DNA from: Phycisphaerae bacterium
GTDB lineage: Bacteria; Planctomycetota; Phycisphaerae; Tepidisphaerales; Tepidisphaeraceae
NCBI GenBank assembly: GCA_030448225.1
Contig: JAUJNJ010000005.1
Coordinates: forward strand, 30,319 to 94,318
Direction: 5' to 3'
Length of the DNA: 64,000 nucleotides
Below are positions 1 to 9,324 of this stretch, piece after piece. Position 1 is the first letter of the stretch; the number at the start of each line of letters is the position of its first letter. A program made the position numbers and the translations under genes. A model generated the notes under the pieces. That model made no database searches, was not told the origin of the DNA, and saw nothing but the letters and a program-made list of their open reading frames with translations.

Positions 1-52
1 GGTTCGCAGGGGGGCGTGGGGTGGGGTGCGGGGGGGGGCCCCGCGCGCCCCC

Positions 53-80
53 CCCCCGCCGCTGGAGGCGGGGGTTTTTT
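53..80 (+). terminator. Intrinsic terminator-like hairpin
   Basis: An 8-bp stem (CCCCCGCC pairing with GGCGGGGG) with a GCTGGA loop is followed directly by six T. It would end transcription of a plus-strand gene lying before the window. It sits in a run-rich stretch (G9 and C11 nearby), so base calls here may be unreliable. Confidence 0.5.
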
Positions 81-298
81 GAAGTGCGAGGTTGCCACGC
101 GCGCCATCCCACATGGTGACGCGATGTCGGGTCATCTACCCGGTAACCGTGCGTTCTTTCGGTTACGCCTCGATGCCCGCGGTCGATGTGGACCGGTCGA
201 GGAGCGGATCGGGTGAGCAACGCCCCTAGGCGGGGGCGCGGCAGGGTCAGACGTTACGGACAGGCGATGAGCGGCACAGGTGTGCGCCGCGTCTCACG

Positions 299-574
299 TT
301 ACGCCTGGGCGAGCGGGGTCTGGAACGATGCCGCGGCGGCCACCTCGGCGACCTCGTCGCACATCGCCTTGTACTCGGCGCACTCGGTCAGGATCTCCAG
401 GGCGCGCTCGAGGCTCTCGAGTTCGGACTTGCTGATGAGGACGCACACGTCGTCACACCCGCGGCGGGTGATCTCGACGCGCCCCTTCGAACAGCCCACA
501 GTCTCGTGGATCTTCGACAGGGCCTGGCGGACCCGTGTGACGTCCAACGTCTGAAAGCAATCGGCCGACGACAT
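299..574 (-). CDS. Phd/YefM-like antitoxin, orphan
   Basis: This 91-residue protein resembles the Phd/YefM antitoxin fold. An N-terminal strand-rich part reads ...GRVEITRRGCDDVCVLIS, followed by a helix SELESLERALEIL. In this family the N-terminal half binds operator DNA as a dimer and the C-terminal half neutralises a RelE/Doc-type toxin. No toxin gene is visible on either side: the 298 bases downstream hold no convincing gene, and the next gene upstream is an ABC permease on the same strand. It may be an orphan regulator, or its partner may lie outside the window. The family call rests on pattern only. Confidence 0.55.
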   Translation of the reverse strand: MSSADCFQTLDVTRVRQALSKIHETVGCSKGRVEITRRGCDDVCVLISKSELESLERALEILTECAEYKAMCDEVAEVAAAASFQTPLAQA

Positions 575-784
575 GTGTTACCCGGAAGGTGAGATGTAGG
601 ATCCCTCCCGGCTCCCGATCTAATTACCCGCACACCCAAACGTCGCCCGCGACGATGGCCGAACGAACGGCCCTGATGCAAGCGACGCCTCCGTCCCTCT
701 ATCGAATATGCGTTTCATCGGCGAAAGGTTCGCCCGCCGTGTTGATTTTGCGCCGCCGCCCCCGCCCGCCACGGCCCCCAACGC

Positions 785-2753
785 TTATCCCGCAACGAGT
801 TGCGGCCGGCCGGCGGGCGCGGCCGGCGGCGCGGCCGGATCCTGCTGCGCCCGGCCCACGATCCGGTCGAACCGCCGGGCCGTCCGGAGCAGGATCAACC
901 CGCCGACCCCCATGTAGACGCAGCCGACGACGAACACCACGCCGAGGTACTCCCAAGCGGTCACGTACTGCGCGCGGTAATCGAACGACGCCCCCGCCCT
1001 GAGGCCCCCGAACCCGTACCGCCGGGGCAGCCAGAAGCGCGGCTCCGGCTGCGAGGACCGGTAGCGGCCGTCCAATCCTTCGACCCCGATCGCGAGGTAG
1101 CTGTACGGCAGGTACCACGCGACCTGCTCCGCATACGCCTCGCCCGCCCGGTTCCTTACGAGTTCGCCCCCGACGAGCAGCACGACCGCCACCACCGGGT
1201 AGATGAGGACCGCCAGCAACAGGTTCAGGATCACCGCGAACGTCACCTTGCGAAGGCGGAGCGACAGGTAGATGCCGGTCGCGATCCAGACCGAGTTGAA
1301 CGCGACCATCACCCAGACGATCAACAGGAACGACGTGACCGAGATCACGCCCGTCACGGTGAACAGCGCGAAGTGACCGACGGCGAACAGGAACGGCCAC
1401 ATGACGCGGCGGAGCAGGCCGGCGGCCTTGCCGAAGACGATCGTCGCGCCGCGCACCGGGGTGGTCAGGAGCAGCGTCCAGGTGTCGCTCTCCTTCTCCT
1501 GCGCGATCGCCGTCGCCGACAGGACCGACACCAGCAGCCAGAGCAGGCCGTGGAAGACGAACGCGTACCCGACCTGCGCCTCGGGGTCGTCGAGCGCGTT
1601 CTCGTCGGCGAGGACCGCGTAGGAGATCAGCAGCAGCCCGGCGCAGAGGACCGAGGCGAGCACCGCCTGCCAGCGGCGCGTCGTCAGCGGCCGGCGGACC
1701 TCGCGCCACAGGACGGGGTTGTCCGACACGGTTGTCCGACACGTCGCGCACGGCCGTCCGCGCGTGCCCCCGCGCCTCGGCCGCCGGCGTGGAGTAGGCC
1801 AGCGTTCCCGCCGCCACCGCTCCGGCGGCGAAGTTGCCGTTGCCGCCGGGGAACGGCGGGGCGGCCGCGACGGAGGCGACGGGGATCAGGTCGGCCGGGT
1901 TGGTCGTCGGCGGCGCGTGCTCGCCGCCGCCGCGGGCGGCGCGGCGGAGCATCAGGCCGCTCAGCAGCACGATCAGGGCCGTGACCGCCAGGTGTACCGC
2001 GACGCAGGTCTGCCAGTTCACCGCCCCGGCCATGGTCGACTCGACGAGCATGACCATGCAGACGAACCAGTTCACGTTCGCCCACTGCGCGACGCCGCGC
2101 GGGTTGCTGCCGATGTCGAGCCCGACGATGCCGACGAACGGGACGAACGCCTCGAGGAACAGGATCGTCGCGTACGACAGGAGGATCGCGGCGAACGCCC
2201 GCTTCATGATCGTCGAGAAGAACAGCCCGATCGCCGCCGTGTGCAGGGCCACGGTGGCGGCGAGGCAGACGGCGGCGACCATCTGCTCGAGCTCGACCCC
2301 GCCCAGCAGGCGCGTCAGCGCCAGGACCGGCAGGCTCAGGCCGATGAGCGTGAGCGCCACGAGCAGGCGGCTGAAGAGCTTGCCCGAGAGGACCTGCCAC
2401 GCGGTGATCGGCGTCATCAGCAGCACGTCGAGCGTGCGCCCCAGCCGCTCGGAGGAGATGGCCGTCGACGTGAGCACCGGCCCGATGACCGCCATCGCGA
2501 TCGTGCTGAAACAGAGGAAGCAGGCGAAGAAGAGCGTGCCGAGCTGCGCCTGCGCCTGCGCCCGGGCGGCCACCCCGCCGTGGCCGCCGTACGAGCGCGT
2601 CGACGTCCACGCCGCCAGCAGCGCCAGGAGCAGCCCGGCCAGGTAGAGCACGCGCAGCGCGTAGCTGCGCCGGCGGCGCGCCGTCGCGCGGAGTTCCTTC
2701 CCGAAGATCGGGCCGAACGGACTCAACGCCGCGACGCGCGACAGGGCTGACAT
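785..2753 (-). CDS. ABC-2 type permease, double-length, broken by a 13-bp duplication
   Basis: This is a polytopic permease of about 651 residues made of two ABC-2-like halves. The first begins GPIFGKELRATARRRR and the second begins NPVLWREVRRPLTTRR; each is followed by about six hydrophobic segments. Such double permeases in planctomycetes usually work with a separate ATPase to export an unknown substrate. The start chosen is the ATG opening MSALSRVAAL. The frame is lost between the halves because the 13-mer GGTTGTCCGACAC (plus-strand reading) occurs twice in tandem at 1717-1742. Removing one copy restores exactly 652 codons, so this is the only lesion. No ATPase gene is adjacent. The duplication may be an assembly artefact or a real null allele. 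Confidence 0.8.
1717..1742. repeat. 13-bp perfect tandem duplication inside the permease gene
   Basis: Two adjacent identical copies of GGTTGTCCGACAC shift the reading frame of the permease at the junction of its two halves. Deleting either copy restores the frame exactly. Confidence 0.9.
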
Positions 2754-3187
2754 GTTCCGAATGTTACCCGCGGGACCGCCCGGACACGAAACGCAACGGC
2801 CGGGGCCGGCGCGGGGGCTGAGTCGCACCCGGTCCAAGGGAGTTGCTCGGATCAGGATCAGCCTTGCGCGTTCGATCGCGGCGTGGTCGTTTCAGCGGGC
2901 GTGCTTCGACGCACCTCTCCGCGAAGTTCGCAACGCGCGCTGCGAGATGCTCGGACGCGCCCCCCATGACGGGAGCGGCGCAACGAGTTCGCTATTGGTT
3001 GACCGCTAAGTCGGCGTGCGTCCGCGCGCCGCAGCGCCGCTTTGCGAGCGGCGGCTAAACGGGCGGCGCGCACGAACTGGGACGCACCGCGGGCGCGGAC
3101 GCTTCGGGCAGGCGCTTGGAAGTCGAATCGGGGTACCGATCGCGGGATTCGCCCGGGGAGCCGGGCGAACCGCGCGGGGGCGTTCGA
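2754..3187. other. Intergenic, no gene seen
   Basis: This 434-bp spacer lies between the permease start and the PilZ stop, both genes on the minus strand. I see no credible coding region, RNA gene or terminator in it. It probably carries the permease promoter. Confidence 0.5.
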
Positions 3188-3532
3188 TCAGAGTTGCTTG
3201 CGGAACTGGACGGCCATCTCGTAGCGGCCGTTGGAGAGCGGGCGCGAGCGGATCACCTCGGCGATGTGCGCGGTCGGACGGCCGCTGGGGCCCTCGACCT
3301 CGATCTTGCAGGTGTGCCCGACCGCCAGTGCCTCCCTCAGCAGGAACGACACGCCGCTGAACGACATGTCGCGCGTGAGGATGTCGTGCGTGCTGTTGGC
3401 GGCGGGGCCGTCGAGGACGGTCAGCGTCGCCTTGCTCTGCAGGGGGCGGCGGCTGTCGCGCCGGCGTTCGCGCTCGGCGCTGGACGGCAGCGGGACCGTG
3501 ACGGTCGGCCGTACGTGGGAGACTCGGTTCAT
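3188..3532 (-). CDS. PilZ-domain c-di-GMP-binding protein
   Basis: This 114-residue single-domain protein has both PilZ signatures. An arginine-rich RRDSRR motif lies at residues 24-29 and DMSFSG (the D/NxSxxG motif) at 55-60, with beta-strands following. In the family these residues bind cyclic di-GMP and the protein passes the signal to a partner by contact. I chose the ATG giving MNRVSHV because GAAGGAAA lies about 9 bases upstream. An upstream in-frame GTG would overlap that ribosome binding site. It is monocistronic, with long spacers on both sides. Confidence 0.85.
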   Translation of the reverse strand: MNRVSHVRPTVTVPLPSSAERERRRDSRRPLQSKATLTVLDGPAANSTHDILTRDMSFSGVSFLLREALAVGHTCKIEVEGPSGRPTAHIAEVIRSRPLSNGRYEMAVQFRKQL

Positions 3533-4899
3533 GATGTTCGGTTTCCTTCTCACTGCTAGCTATCGACACGATTTATCGGAACTCTTCAACGCCGCCCGAT
3601 CAATGCCTCGGGCGGGCCGGCCGCGTGCGTCGCGTGCCGTGCGGCCCGTGTCGACGGCCGCCGCGGTCTCGCGGGGTGCGCGGCGATGTTTTGCTCAGGG
3701 GTCCCCGTCGCGGGTCGTCCCGCTCGAGGTGAACGTCCGACCGAGGCCCTCCCGGGCGTTCGGCGCGCGATCTCCCTGCGCGCCAGCCCGCGCACGCAGC
3801 GCACGGCAGCGATGCGACGCGAGACGCGCCACGGCGGCCACCAGCGAACGGCGGCGGCGGCGGCGGTACGGATCGGAAACCCGCTGTTGGGGAGAGGCGT
3901 TCGCCGGCTCGGGGGTACCCGGCCGGACGTCGGCTGACTTGCGTGGCCCCGCGCGGGGGCCTCACCTACGGCGACTGCTGTCGATCCTCCCTGACGGGAC
4001 GGTCACTTCCCTGTAACGTCACCCGTGTGCCCGCTGTCGGACGCCCGCACCACCACCCCGTCCCACACCTGCCGGACCATGCCATCGGCATAATCCGACC
4101 TGCCCTTTTCGACCGACCGGCGGAATGACCCGCCGGATCCGCGAATTGAGTGCGAGGGGGTATCAAACGTTGTTGCGAGCGACCCCAGAGGCGTCGGCGA
4201 TTATGCGGCCGCGTCCGGTAAATGCAATACCGGCCGGCCTCTGCAACATCGACAACGTCGGGTAATCGTTTCAGGCCTGACCTGCCCGTCGCGTCGCGAC
4301 GGCCATTCCCGGGCCTCAATCCCTTCGTGCCACCGGGTACGGCGTCTGACGCGTTGCTCCACTTTATGCAACTATCGTGCCGTCATCCGCGGGGAAACCG
4401 TCGGGGGCACCTCAAATCGGCCGAAACGGGGCATCCTGGTCGAATACTAGGCATGCTGCGGGGCGAAATCCGCATCACAGAACCTCATCACGCCCCGTCG
4501 GGGCGTTCGGGATGGGATCGGGCAGGCGACGTTCGACGGCGGACGCTTCGGCGTCACGTGGGGCGGTGGTCGCGAACGGAACCAAGCTCGGCACTCCGCG
4601 ACCGCCTGTCGGTCTGTAACGTCATCCTGCCACGTCTACAACGGTTCTGACGGTCGTGACCCCGCGAGTGGGGCGGGCGGACAACGCCGGGAATCCGCCA
4701 CGGTTTCGGACGGGATTCACTGGGGGGGTGACCGGCTACGAATTTGAGCGGCCGACCCGCGCGCGGTCGACACGCGACCGACGACTGGAACTGGCGGGCC
4801 GGCACGAACCGTCGGCCGTGCTCGTCGTCGGCGGGGCGACGTCAACTATGCCGACGTGACCCATCATGCCGCGGCGCCGCGGCTAGGTGGTCGCGGCGG
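3533..4899. other. Long intergenic region (1.37 kb) without a convincing gene
   Basis: No open frame here has the codon texture of the neighbouring genes, and no tRNA-like T-loop is visible. A 16-base stretch on the minus strand near 4505-4525 resembles loop C of 5S rRNA, but the rest of the molecule is absent. A candidate sigma-54 element lies at 4367-4382. The stretch may hold an unrecognised small RNA or simply decayed DNA. Confidence 0.5.
4367..4382 (-). promoter_or_regulatory. Candidate sigma-54 promoter (weaker)
   Basis: On the minus strand the sequence reads CGGCACGATAGTTGCA. It matches the sigma-54 consensus TGGCACRNNNNTTGCW in all but the first base and keeps the invariant GG-N10-GC spacing. 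The nearest downstream gene is the PilZ gene about 830 bp away, so the target is uncertain and the match could be chance. Confidence 0.3.
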
Positions 4900-5391
4900 T
4901 CAGATCCACTGGAGGCGGATGAGGCGGAGTTGCTGCCAGTCCTCGTCGGTGTAGATCGGCAGTCGCTCGTCGGGGCTCGGCCCCATGACCTTCTCGAAGA
5001 ACTGCTTGGCCTCGACCTTGACCTTCTCGATGTGCTCGCCGTCCTTCACGCGGAGGGCGAAGCGGTCGTCCTCCATGCTCGCCAGGCGCAGCGCCTCGCG
5101 GCCGGCGTGGGTGCGGACGAAGTTGGACAGGCGCTCGTAGAACCCCTCCACCATGTCGTCGGAGATGCCCGGCGCCTTGCAGTGCTTGCGCAGCGCGTGC
5201 GTGAAGTACTTGACCTTCTCCGCCGGCAGGTGCCGGTCGTCGAGCCCGAGCGCGACGTACTGCCCGACCTTCGCCGCCTCGCGGGCGTGCGCCGAGTGCG
5301 ACTTCTCGGCCAGCGCCACCAGTTCCTTGTAGTACGCCTCGGAGTGCCCGATCTCGGGCATGGGCGGGAAGAATCGCGTCTGGCTCGACAT
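4900..5391 (-). CDS. Unknown protein, paralogue A
   Basis: This 163-residue soluble, helix-rich protein has a function I do not recognise. It is clearly related to the protein encoded at 5711-6199. Both share PEIGxxEAYY near residue 15, a (K/R)VGQYV element, (K/R)YFxHAxRxHC in the middle, HAGxEALRLA after it, and end in (E)DWxQLRLxRxQWI. There is no signal peptide or membrane segment. The start is set by a perfect GGAGG seven bases before the ATG that opens MSSQTRFF. The paralogue lies 320 bp upstream on the same strand, separated by a word-repeat palindrome, which suggests a tandem duplication. Confidence 0.75.
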   Translation of the reverse strand: MSSQTRFFPPMPEIGHSEAYYKELVALAEKSHSAHAREAAKVGQYVALGLDDRHLPAEKVKYFTHALRKHCKAPGISDDMVEGFYERLSNFVRTHAGREALRLASMEDDRFALRVKDGEHIEKVKVEAKQFFEKVMGPSPDERLPIYTDEDWQQLRLIRLQWI

Positions 5392-5576
5392 CAAACCTCC
5401 AGGGTCCGGGGCCCCCACGGCGGGCCTGGCGCGGGTGCGGCTCGGCTCGCGCCCGGGTGGGCAACATGAGTCGCCGGCGGTGGAAAATCAAGGGGAGCGG
5501 CCGTTGGCGGACCCGTCCGAGGGCCCGCGCCACGTCAACGGAATTCAGTTCTTGGCGCCCCCGACGAGAAGCGGAT

Positions 5577-5671
5577 GAACGCCAAGACGCCATGGCGCCA
5601 AGGAAGGAAGAGAACAGCAAAACCCTCGTCTTTTTCCTGCGACCCCTCCTGTCTTGGCGTCTTGGCGTTCA
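5577..5671. repeat. Iterated-word inverted repeat (word GCCAAGACGCCA)
   Basis: The left arm begins TGAACGCCAAGACGCCATGG and the right arm ends TCTTGGCGTCTTGGCGTTCA. The outer 17 bases pair perfectly, and both arms are built from repeats of a GCCAAG/CTTGGC word. The element fills much of the spacer between the two paralogous genes. Several spacers in this window have the same architecture with other words. Confidence 0.85.
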
Positions 5672-5710
5672 ATGATTGGGCGTCTCGTTGAGAGCCGTCC
5701 ATCAAGGTTG

Positions 5711-6199
5711 TCAGATCCACTGGTTGCGCACGAGCCGCAGCTGGTCCCAGTCCTCGTGCGTGAAGTACTCCGGGCACGCCTCCTGTCGCGGCAGGAGGCG
5801 GCCGAAGAACTTCTCGGCGTCGCCCTCGAGGAACTCCGGCCGCACGCCCTCGGCCACCCGCCGGGCCAGCCGTTCGTCCTCGGTCAGCGCCAGCCGCAGC
5901 GCCTCCTTGCCCGCGTGCTGGCGGACGAGGTCGGCCAGGCCCTGGTAGAAGAGCCACACCTCGTCGGTCGGCAGCGGCGGGGGGTTGCAGTGCCGCCGGA
6001 TCGCGTGGCGGAAGTACTTCAGCTTCTGGTCCCACGGCAGGTGCGGCTGCATCGCCAGCGTCACGTACTGCCCGACCTTGTACGCCTCGCGCGTGTGCGC
6101 GTCGCCGGCGAGGTCGGCCTGCTTCACCCGCTTGGCGTAGTACGCCTCGGGGTAGCCGATCTCCGGCAATGGCGGGAGCTTGTTGGGCAGTGACTGCAT
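5711..6199 (-). CDS. Unknown protein, paralogue B
   Basis: This 162-residue protein is homologous along its whole length to the product of 4900-5391: PEIGYPEAYY near the N-terminus, YKVGQYVTLAM, KYFRHAIRRHC, HAGKEALRLAL and a C-terminal EDWDQLRLVRNQWI. I do not recognise the family. The conserved Tyr, His, Cys and Trp positions suggest a defined fold and not low-complexity sequence. The start is the ATG opening MQSLPNK; the longer frame upstream has shadow-like composition. The stop lies 40 bp beyond the word-repeat palindrome. Confidence 0.75.
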   Translation of the reverse strand: MQSLPNKLPPLPEIGYPEAYYAKRVKQADLAGDAHTREAYKVGQYVTLAMQPHLPWDQKLKYFRHAIRRHCNPPPLPTDEVWLFYQGLADLVRQHAGKEALRLALTEDERLARRVAEGVRPEFLEGDAEKFFGRLLPRQEACPEYFTHEDWDQLRLVRNQWI

Positions 6200-6589
6200 G
6201 TCGGCCGCGTGCGAGACGGACGGTCGTGGACGGACGTGACCCGGGAGAGACGCGGCGGGCCGGACTCGTGCCGCACCCCTTGCGCCCCCGGGAGCGCGCC
6301 GGCATCTTAACACCACGCCCGGCGGGTAATCCATACCCCCGCCCGCTTCCCCCGCCGAGACGCCAACCCGCGGCGCTCGCCGACTCAGCAGCCGTCCCCG
6401 GCCGGCCACGCGGCGAGATATCCCCACACCGCCGCCGCCGACGCCGACGACGAGCCGCTGCCGATGGTCGACCGATCGACCTCCCCCGCGCCCGACGGCC
6501 GTGCCGACGCGGCACGGCAGTGCCGGCTGCCATCGACTTCGTCGAGTGGGAATGTGCGAACTGGTGGGAATGCGTGTAAGATTCCGGCC
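6200..6589. other. Divergent intergenic region
   Basis: This 390-bp spacer separates paralogue B (minus strand) from the secreted protein gene (plus strand) and must hold both promoters. I see no gene, repeat or clear promoter box in it. Confidence 0.4.
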
Positions 6590-7858
6590 ATGACCCGCCG
6601 CGCCCGCCTCGCCGCCGTCCTCGTGCTGCCGCTCCTCGCCGGCGCGCGCGCCGGACACGTCGTCGCCCCCGCCGCCGAACGCGCCCGGCCGGCGCCGCCG
6701 CGGCCGGGCCGGCGCAGCGGTTCCGGCTCGGGCGGTTGGAGCCGAAGGACTTGAGAGAGTGCTCGGGCGTCGTCGCCAGCCGGCGGCACGCGGGCGTCTT
6801 CTGGATGATCAACGACAGCGGCAACGCCGCCGTCCTCTACGCCATCACCCGCGAGGGCAGGCCGATCGCCGAGTACCCCGTCGCCGCGCCGAACGTCGAC
6901 TGGGAGGACCTCGCCATCGACGACGACGGCACCTCTACCTCGCCGACACCGGCAACAACCGCCGCGACCGCCCGCACGCGGTCGTCCACCAGATCGACGA
7001 GCCCGACCCCGCCCGCGCCCGCCGCGGCAACCCGCCGCTCCGCGTGCACCGCACCTGGCGGCTGCGCTACCCGGGCCGCCCGTTCGACTGCGAGCGGCGC
7101 TGGCCGTCCACGGCGGGCACGCGTACCTCGTGCCGAAGCAGGTGAAGCGCCAGGACGTGCAACTCTACCGCTTCCCGCTCGACCCGCCCGCCGACGACCC
7201 CACGCCCGCGGCTCGTCCCGCGCGCGCCGCGCCTGTGGATCGTCCCGACCCTGCGCCCGCCGACGATCACGCGCCCGCGGGTCGTCCCGACCCCGCCCTC
7301 GGGTCTTCCCAAGCGGCGCGCGCCGACCGTCGCGGCTCCTGCGGCGGATGACCGCCCCGACCCCGCGCCAGCCGACCGCCCTGCGCCCGCGGGTCGTCCT
7401 GCGCCGCGCGCCCGCGGGTGGTCCTGCGACCGCCCGCGGGTCGTCCCGACCCCGCGCCAGCCGACCGCCCCGCCCCCCGCCCGCGGGTCGTCCCGACGCT
7501 GCGCCCGCCGATCGTCGCGCCCCGCGGCGCCTGCAACGCCCGCGGCCGCCGTCGCGCGCTCGAGCCGGTGGCGACGCTCCCGATCCGCTCGCCCGTCACC
7601 GCGATCGACATCTCGGCCAACGGGCGGTGGCTGGCGGTCCTCACCGTCACCGGGCCGACGCTCTTCCGCATCGACGGCGACCCCGCCGCCGCCGCCGCCG
7701 CCAAGCCAGCCGGCGTTTTCGTCCTCAGCCCGAAGATGGAGGCCGCCTGCCTCGTGCCGGAAGGGTTGCTCGCGACGACCGAGGACCGCGACGTCTACCT
7801 CTTCCGCTTCAAGGATTTCGGCCTCGAAGATGCCGCCGGCGCGGACGCCGCCGAGTGA
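6590..7858 (+). CDS. Secreted propeller-like protein, frameshifted
   Basis: The N-terminus is a signal peptide (MTRRARLAAVLVLPLLAGARA). The body has segments typical of calcium- or SMP-30-type propellers: CSGVVASRRHAGVFWMINDSG, NVDWEDLAIDDDGT, YLADTGNNRRDR and, near the end, AIDISANGRWLAVLT and GLLATTEDRDVYLFRF. They lie in different frames, so there are at least four frameshifts, near 6725, 6938, 7100 and 7330-7420. Residues in the middle form a Pro/Asp/Ala-rich insert encoded by a reiterated DNA word. It probably works outside the cytoplasmic membrane; the substrate is unknown. Confidence 0.55.
7195..7515 (+). repeat. Intragenic reiterated word (CCCGCGGGTCGTCC)
   Basis: The word GCCCGCGGGTCGTCC and close variants, usually followed by CGACCC(T/C)GCGCC, recur five or more times inside the propeller gene. 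They encode RPDPAPAD-like repeats in shifting frames. This expansion coincides with the worst frameshifts of the gene. Confidence 0.65.
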
Positions 7859-8250
7859 CTGCCGCGCCCCGCGCGGCGCCGCTGGCGGACGCCGCGTTTG
7901 TCGTCTACGGTGTCGCGGACGGGAGAAGGCGCGGACACCAATCGCATTCGCGGGTGCTCATCGACAAAAATGAATCGCGCCTTGGGGTGGAACCGGAGTG
8001 AAGGGGTTGCCCGCGCAGCGTCCTCGAACGTCGTGGGAGCTTGCTCCCACGGTTGCCGCGGGGTGAAGTCGTTACGCGATGTTTGAGGATGCGCCGGAGC
8101 AACGGACGGGGCGTTGCCAGGAGCGAGCACGCGGCTCGCAAGCGAGCCGGCTAAATGAGGGTCGCTCGCGTCGACGCGTCTTCCACACGCGGCGCCGGGC
8201 CACGCGACCACCCGCGCGCGTCCGCACGAACCCTTCGGGAGCCGACCGCC
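7859..8250. other. Intergenic with short palindromes
   Basis: This 392-bp spacer holds the perfect palindrome at 8032-8051 and a second small one (GGCTCGCAAGCGAGCC) near 8132-8147. No gene is visible. Confidence 0.5.
8032..8051. repeat. Short REP-like palindrome
   Basis: CGTGGGAGCTTGCTCCCACG is a perfect 9-bp stem with a two-base loop. No T-tract follows, so it is more like a repetitive extragenic palindrome than a terminator. A similar hairpin made of GTGGCCACCT lies at 58634. Confidence 0.7.
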
Positions 8251-8778
8251 ATGGCCGTCCTCGTCGTGAACACGAACCTCGCCGCCGGCAGCAGCACCGA
8301 GTCGCTCGCGCGCCACGCCGCCGACGCGATCGCCCGCCACGGCGCCGAGGCCGACCTGCTCGACCTCGCCGCCCGGCCGATGCCCTGGTGCGACGGGCGG
8401 GCCTGCTACGAGGACCCGGTCACGAAGGACCTGACCGCCGCCGTCCGCCGCGCCGAGGGCGTCGTGCTCTGCACGCCGATCTACAACTACACGATCAACG
8501 CGGCCCTGAAGAACTTCATCGAGCTGACCGACAAGGCCTGGACCGACAAGACCGTCGGCTTCGCCTGCTCCGCCGGCGGCCACGCCAGCTACATGGCGAT
8601 CATGCAGGCCGCCACCTGGCTGATGCTCGACCACCGCTGCCTGATCGTCCCGAGGTTCGTCTACGCCACCCGCTCGGCCTTCACCGAGCGCAAGCTCACC
8701 GACGAGGAGGCCATCCGCCGGATGGACGAGTTGGCGATCGAGGTCGTCCGCGTCAGCCGACTGCTGGCGAAGCACTGA
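8251..8778 (+). CDS. NADPH-dependent FMN reductase family protein
   Basis: This 175-residue flavodoxin-like protein has the N-terminal strand AVLVVNTNLAAGSSTESLA, whose serine-rich loop binds the FMN phosphate. The TPIYNYTINAALKNFIEL motif, typical of the NADPH:FMN reductase/quinone reductase fold, lies near residues 75-92, followed by a glycine-serine loop (CSAGGHASY) that contacts the isoalloxazine ring. It likely reduces quinones or flavins in the cytoplasm. The frame extends upstream, but the ATG opening MAVLVV matches the family N-terminus. It is monocistronic and convergent with the PIN/ImmA pair. Confidence 0.85.
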   Translation: MAVLVVNTNLAAGSSTESLARHAADAIARHGAEADLLDLAARPMPWCDGRACYEDPVTKDLTAAVRRAEGVVLCTPIYNYTINAALKNFIELTDKAWTDKTVGFACSAGGHASYMAIMQAATWLMLDHRCLIVPRFVYATRSAFTERKLTDEEAIRRMDELAIEVVRVSRLLAKH

Positions 8779-8819
8779 CACTTTCGCCGGACGGTTGACC
8801 GTTCGCTGCTGCTTCACTG

Positions 8820-9320
8820 TTAACGGAAAGTGATCCCGAGTGTTCGCAAAAGATCGAAGGTGTTGATGTAGCGAACGCCAAACTGCTTACACACGTTGGG
8901 GATTTTTATTTTGTTCCTTCGATCTGGATCGTAGGTTTCCTCGGTCACTACCACATGACCAGCGGCTTTCGCGTAGGCGATCAGCCAGCCGTCTGCACCG
9001 CGAGCGAATTCGGGGACAGCGCCGGCCTTGTAGTTCTGCCTCTGTACCCAGTTCATTATCGCAGCGTAATAGTGGATGACGTCTGGCCGGTCAGTCTTCA
9101 CGAACACGTCTTCGTCGCATTTCGCACACACCCATGCGTACAGCGGATCGTCCTTCTCTTCCACCTCGTCTTTTACACGGTCGATGCTGACCACCCGACG
9201 GCTCCGTCCGTGCGCCGCCAGGTGATCCCAGAACGCTGGGACTATGTCAAAAGCGTAGTACCGCTTGTACGCTTCGACGTACACGTTCGTGTCCAGAACG
9301 TAGTTATCAGGCGCGCCCAC
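8820..9320 (-). CDS. PIN-domain toxin-like protein (DUF4411 type)
   Basis: This protein of about 166 residues begins with the PIN signature LDTNVYVEAYKRYY and later has ADGWLIAYAKAAGHVVVTEE, which supplies further acidic residues of the metal-binding nuclease site. This matches DUF4411 PIN proteins, presumed RNases. The chosen start is a GTG five bases after the stop of the upstream gene, preceded by GAGG at about 9 bases; a TTG start 15 bases earlier would overlap the upstream gene. It forms a tight operon with the HTH/ImmA gene, as in a toxin-antitoxin pair. Base composition is visibly lower in GC than the surroundings, suggesting acquisition by transfer. Confidence 0.8.
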   Translation of the reverse strand: MGAPDNYVLDTNVYVEAYKRYYAFDIVPAFWDHLAAHGRSRRVVSIDRVKDEVEEKDDPLYAWVCAKCDEDVFVKTDRPDVIHYYAAIMNWVQRQNYKAGAVPEFARGADGWLIAYAKAAGHVVVTEETYDPDRRNKIKIPNVCKQFGVRYINTFDLLRTLGITFR

Positions 9321-9324
9321 CCTA

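Noticed and set aside
1..52. G9 and C11 runs at the window start as a possible structural repeat
   Set aside because: Simple runs at this position are more likely base-calling noise. Only the hairpin plus T6 at 53-80 was kept.
299..574. A complete Phd/Doc or YefM/YoeB operon
   Set aside because: No toxin-like frame of the right size is found on either side of the antitoxin-like gene.
800..2750. Long plus-strand open frames antisense to the permease, and similar antisense frames throughout
   Set aside because: They have Arg/Asp/His-rich shadow composition expected opposite GC-rich genes, with no motif, signal or ribosome binding site.
4505..4525. Minus-strand 16-mer GATCCCATCCCGAACG resembling loop C of 5S rRNA
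   Set aside because: The bases that should follow (TCGGAAGTTAAG) and the pairing terminal helix of 5S rRNA are absent; a short GCCCCGACGGGGC hairpin follows instead.
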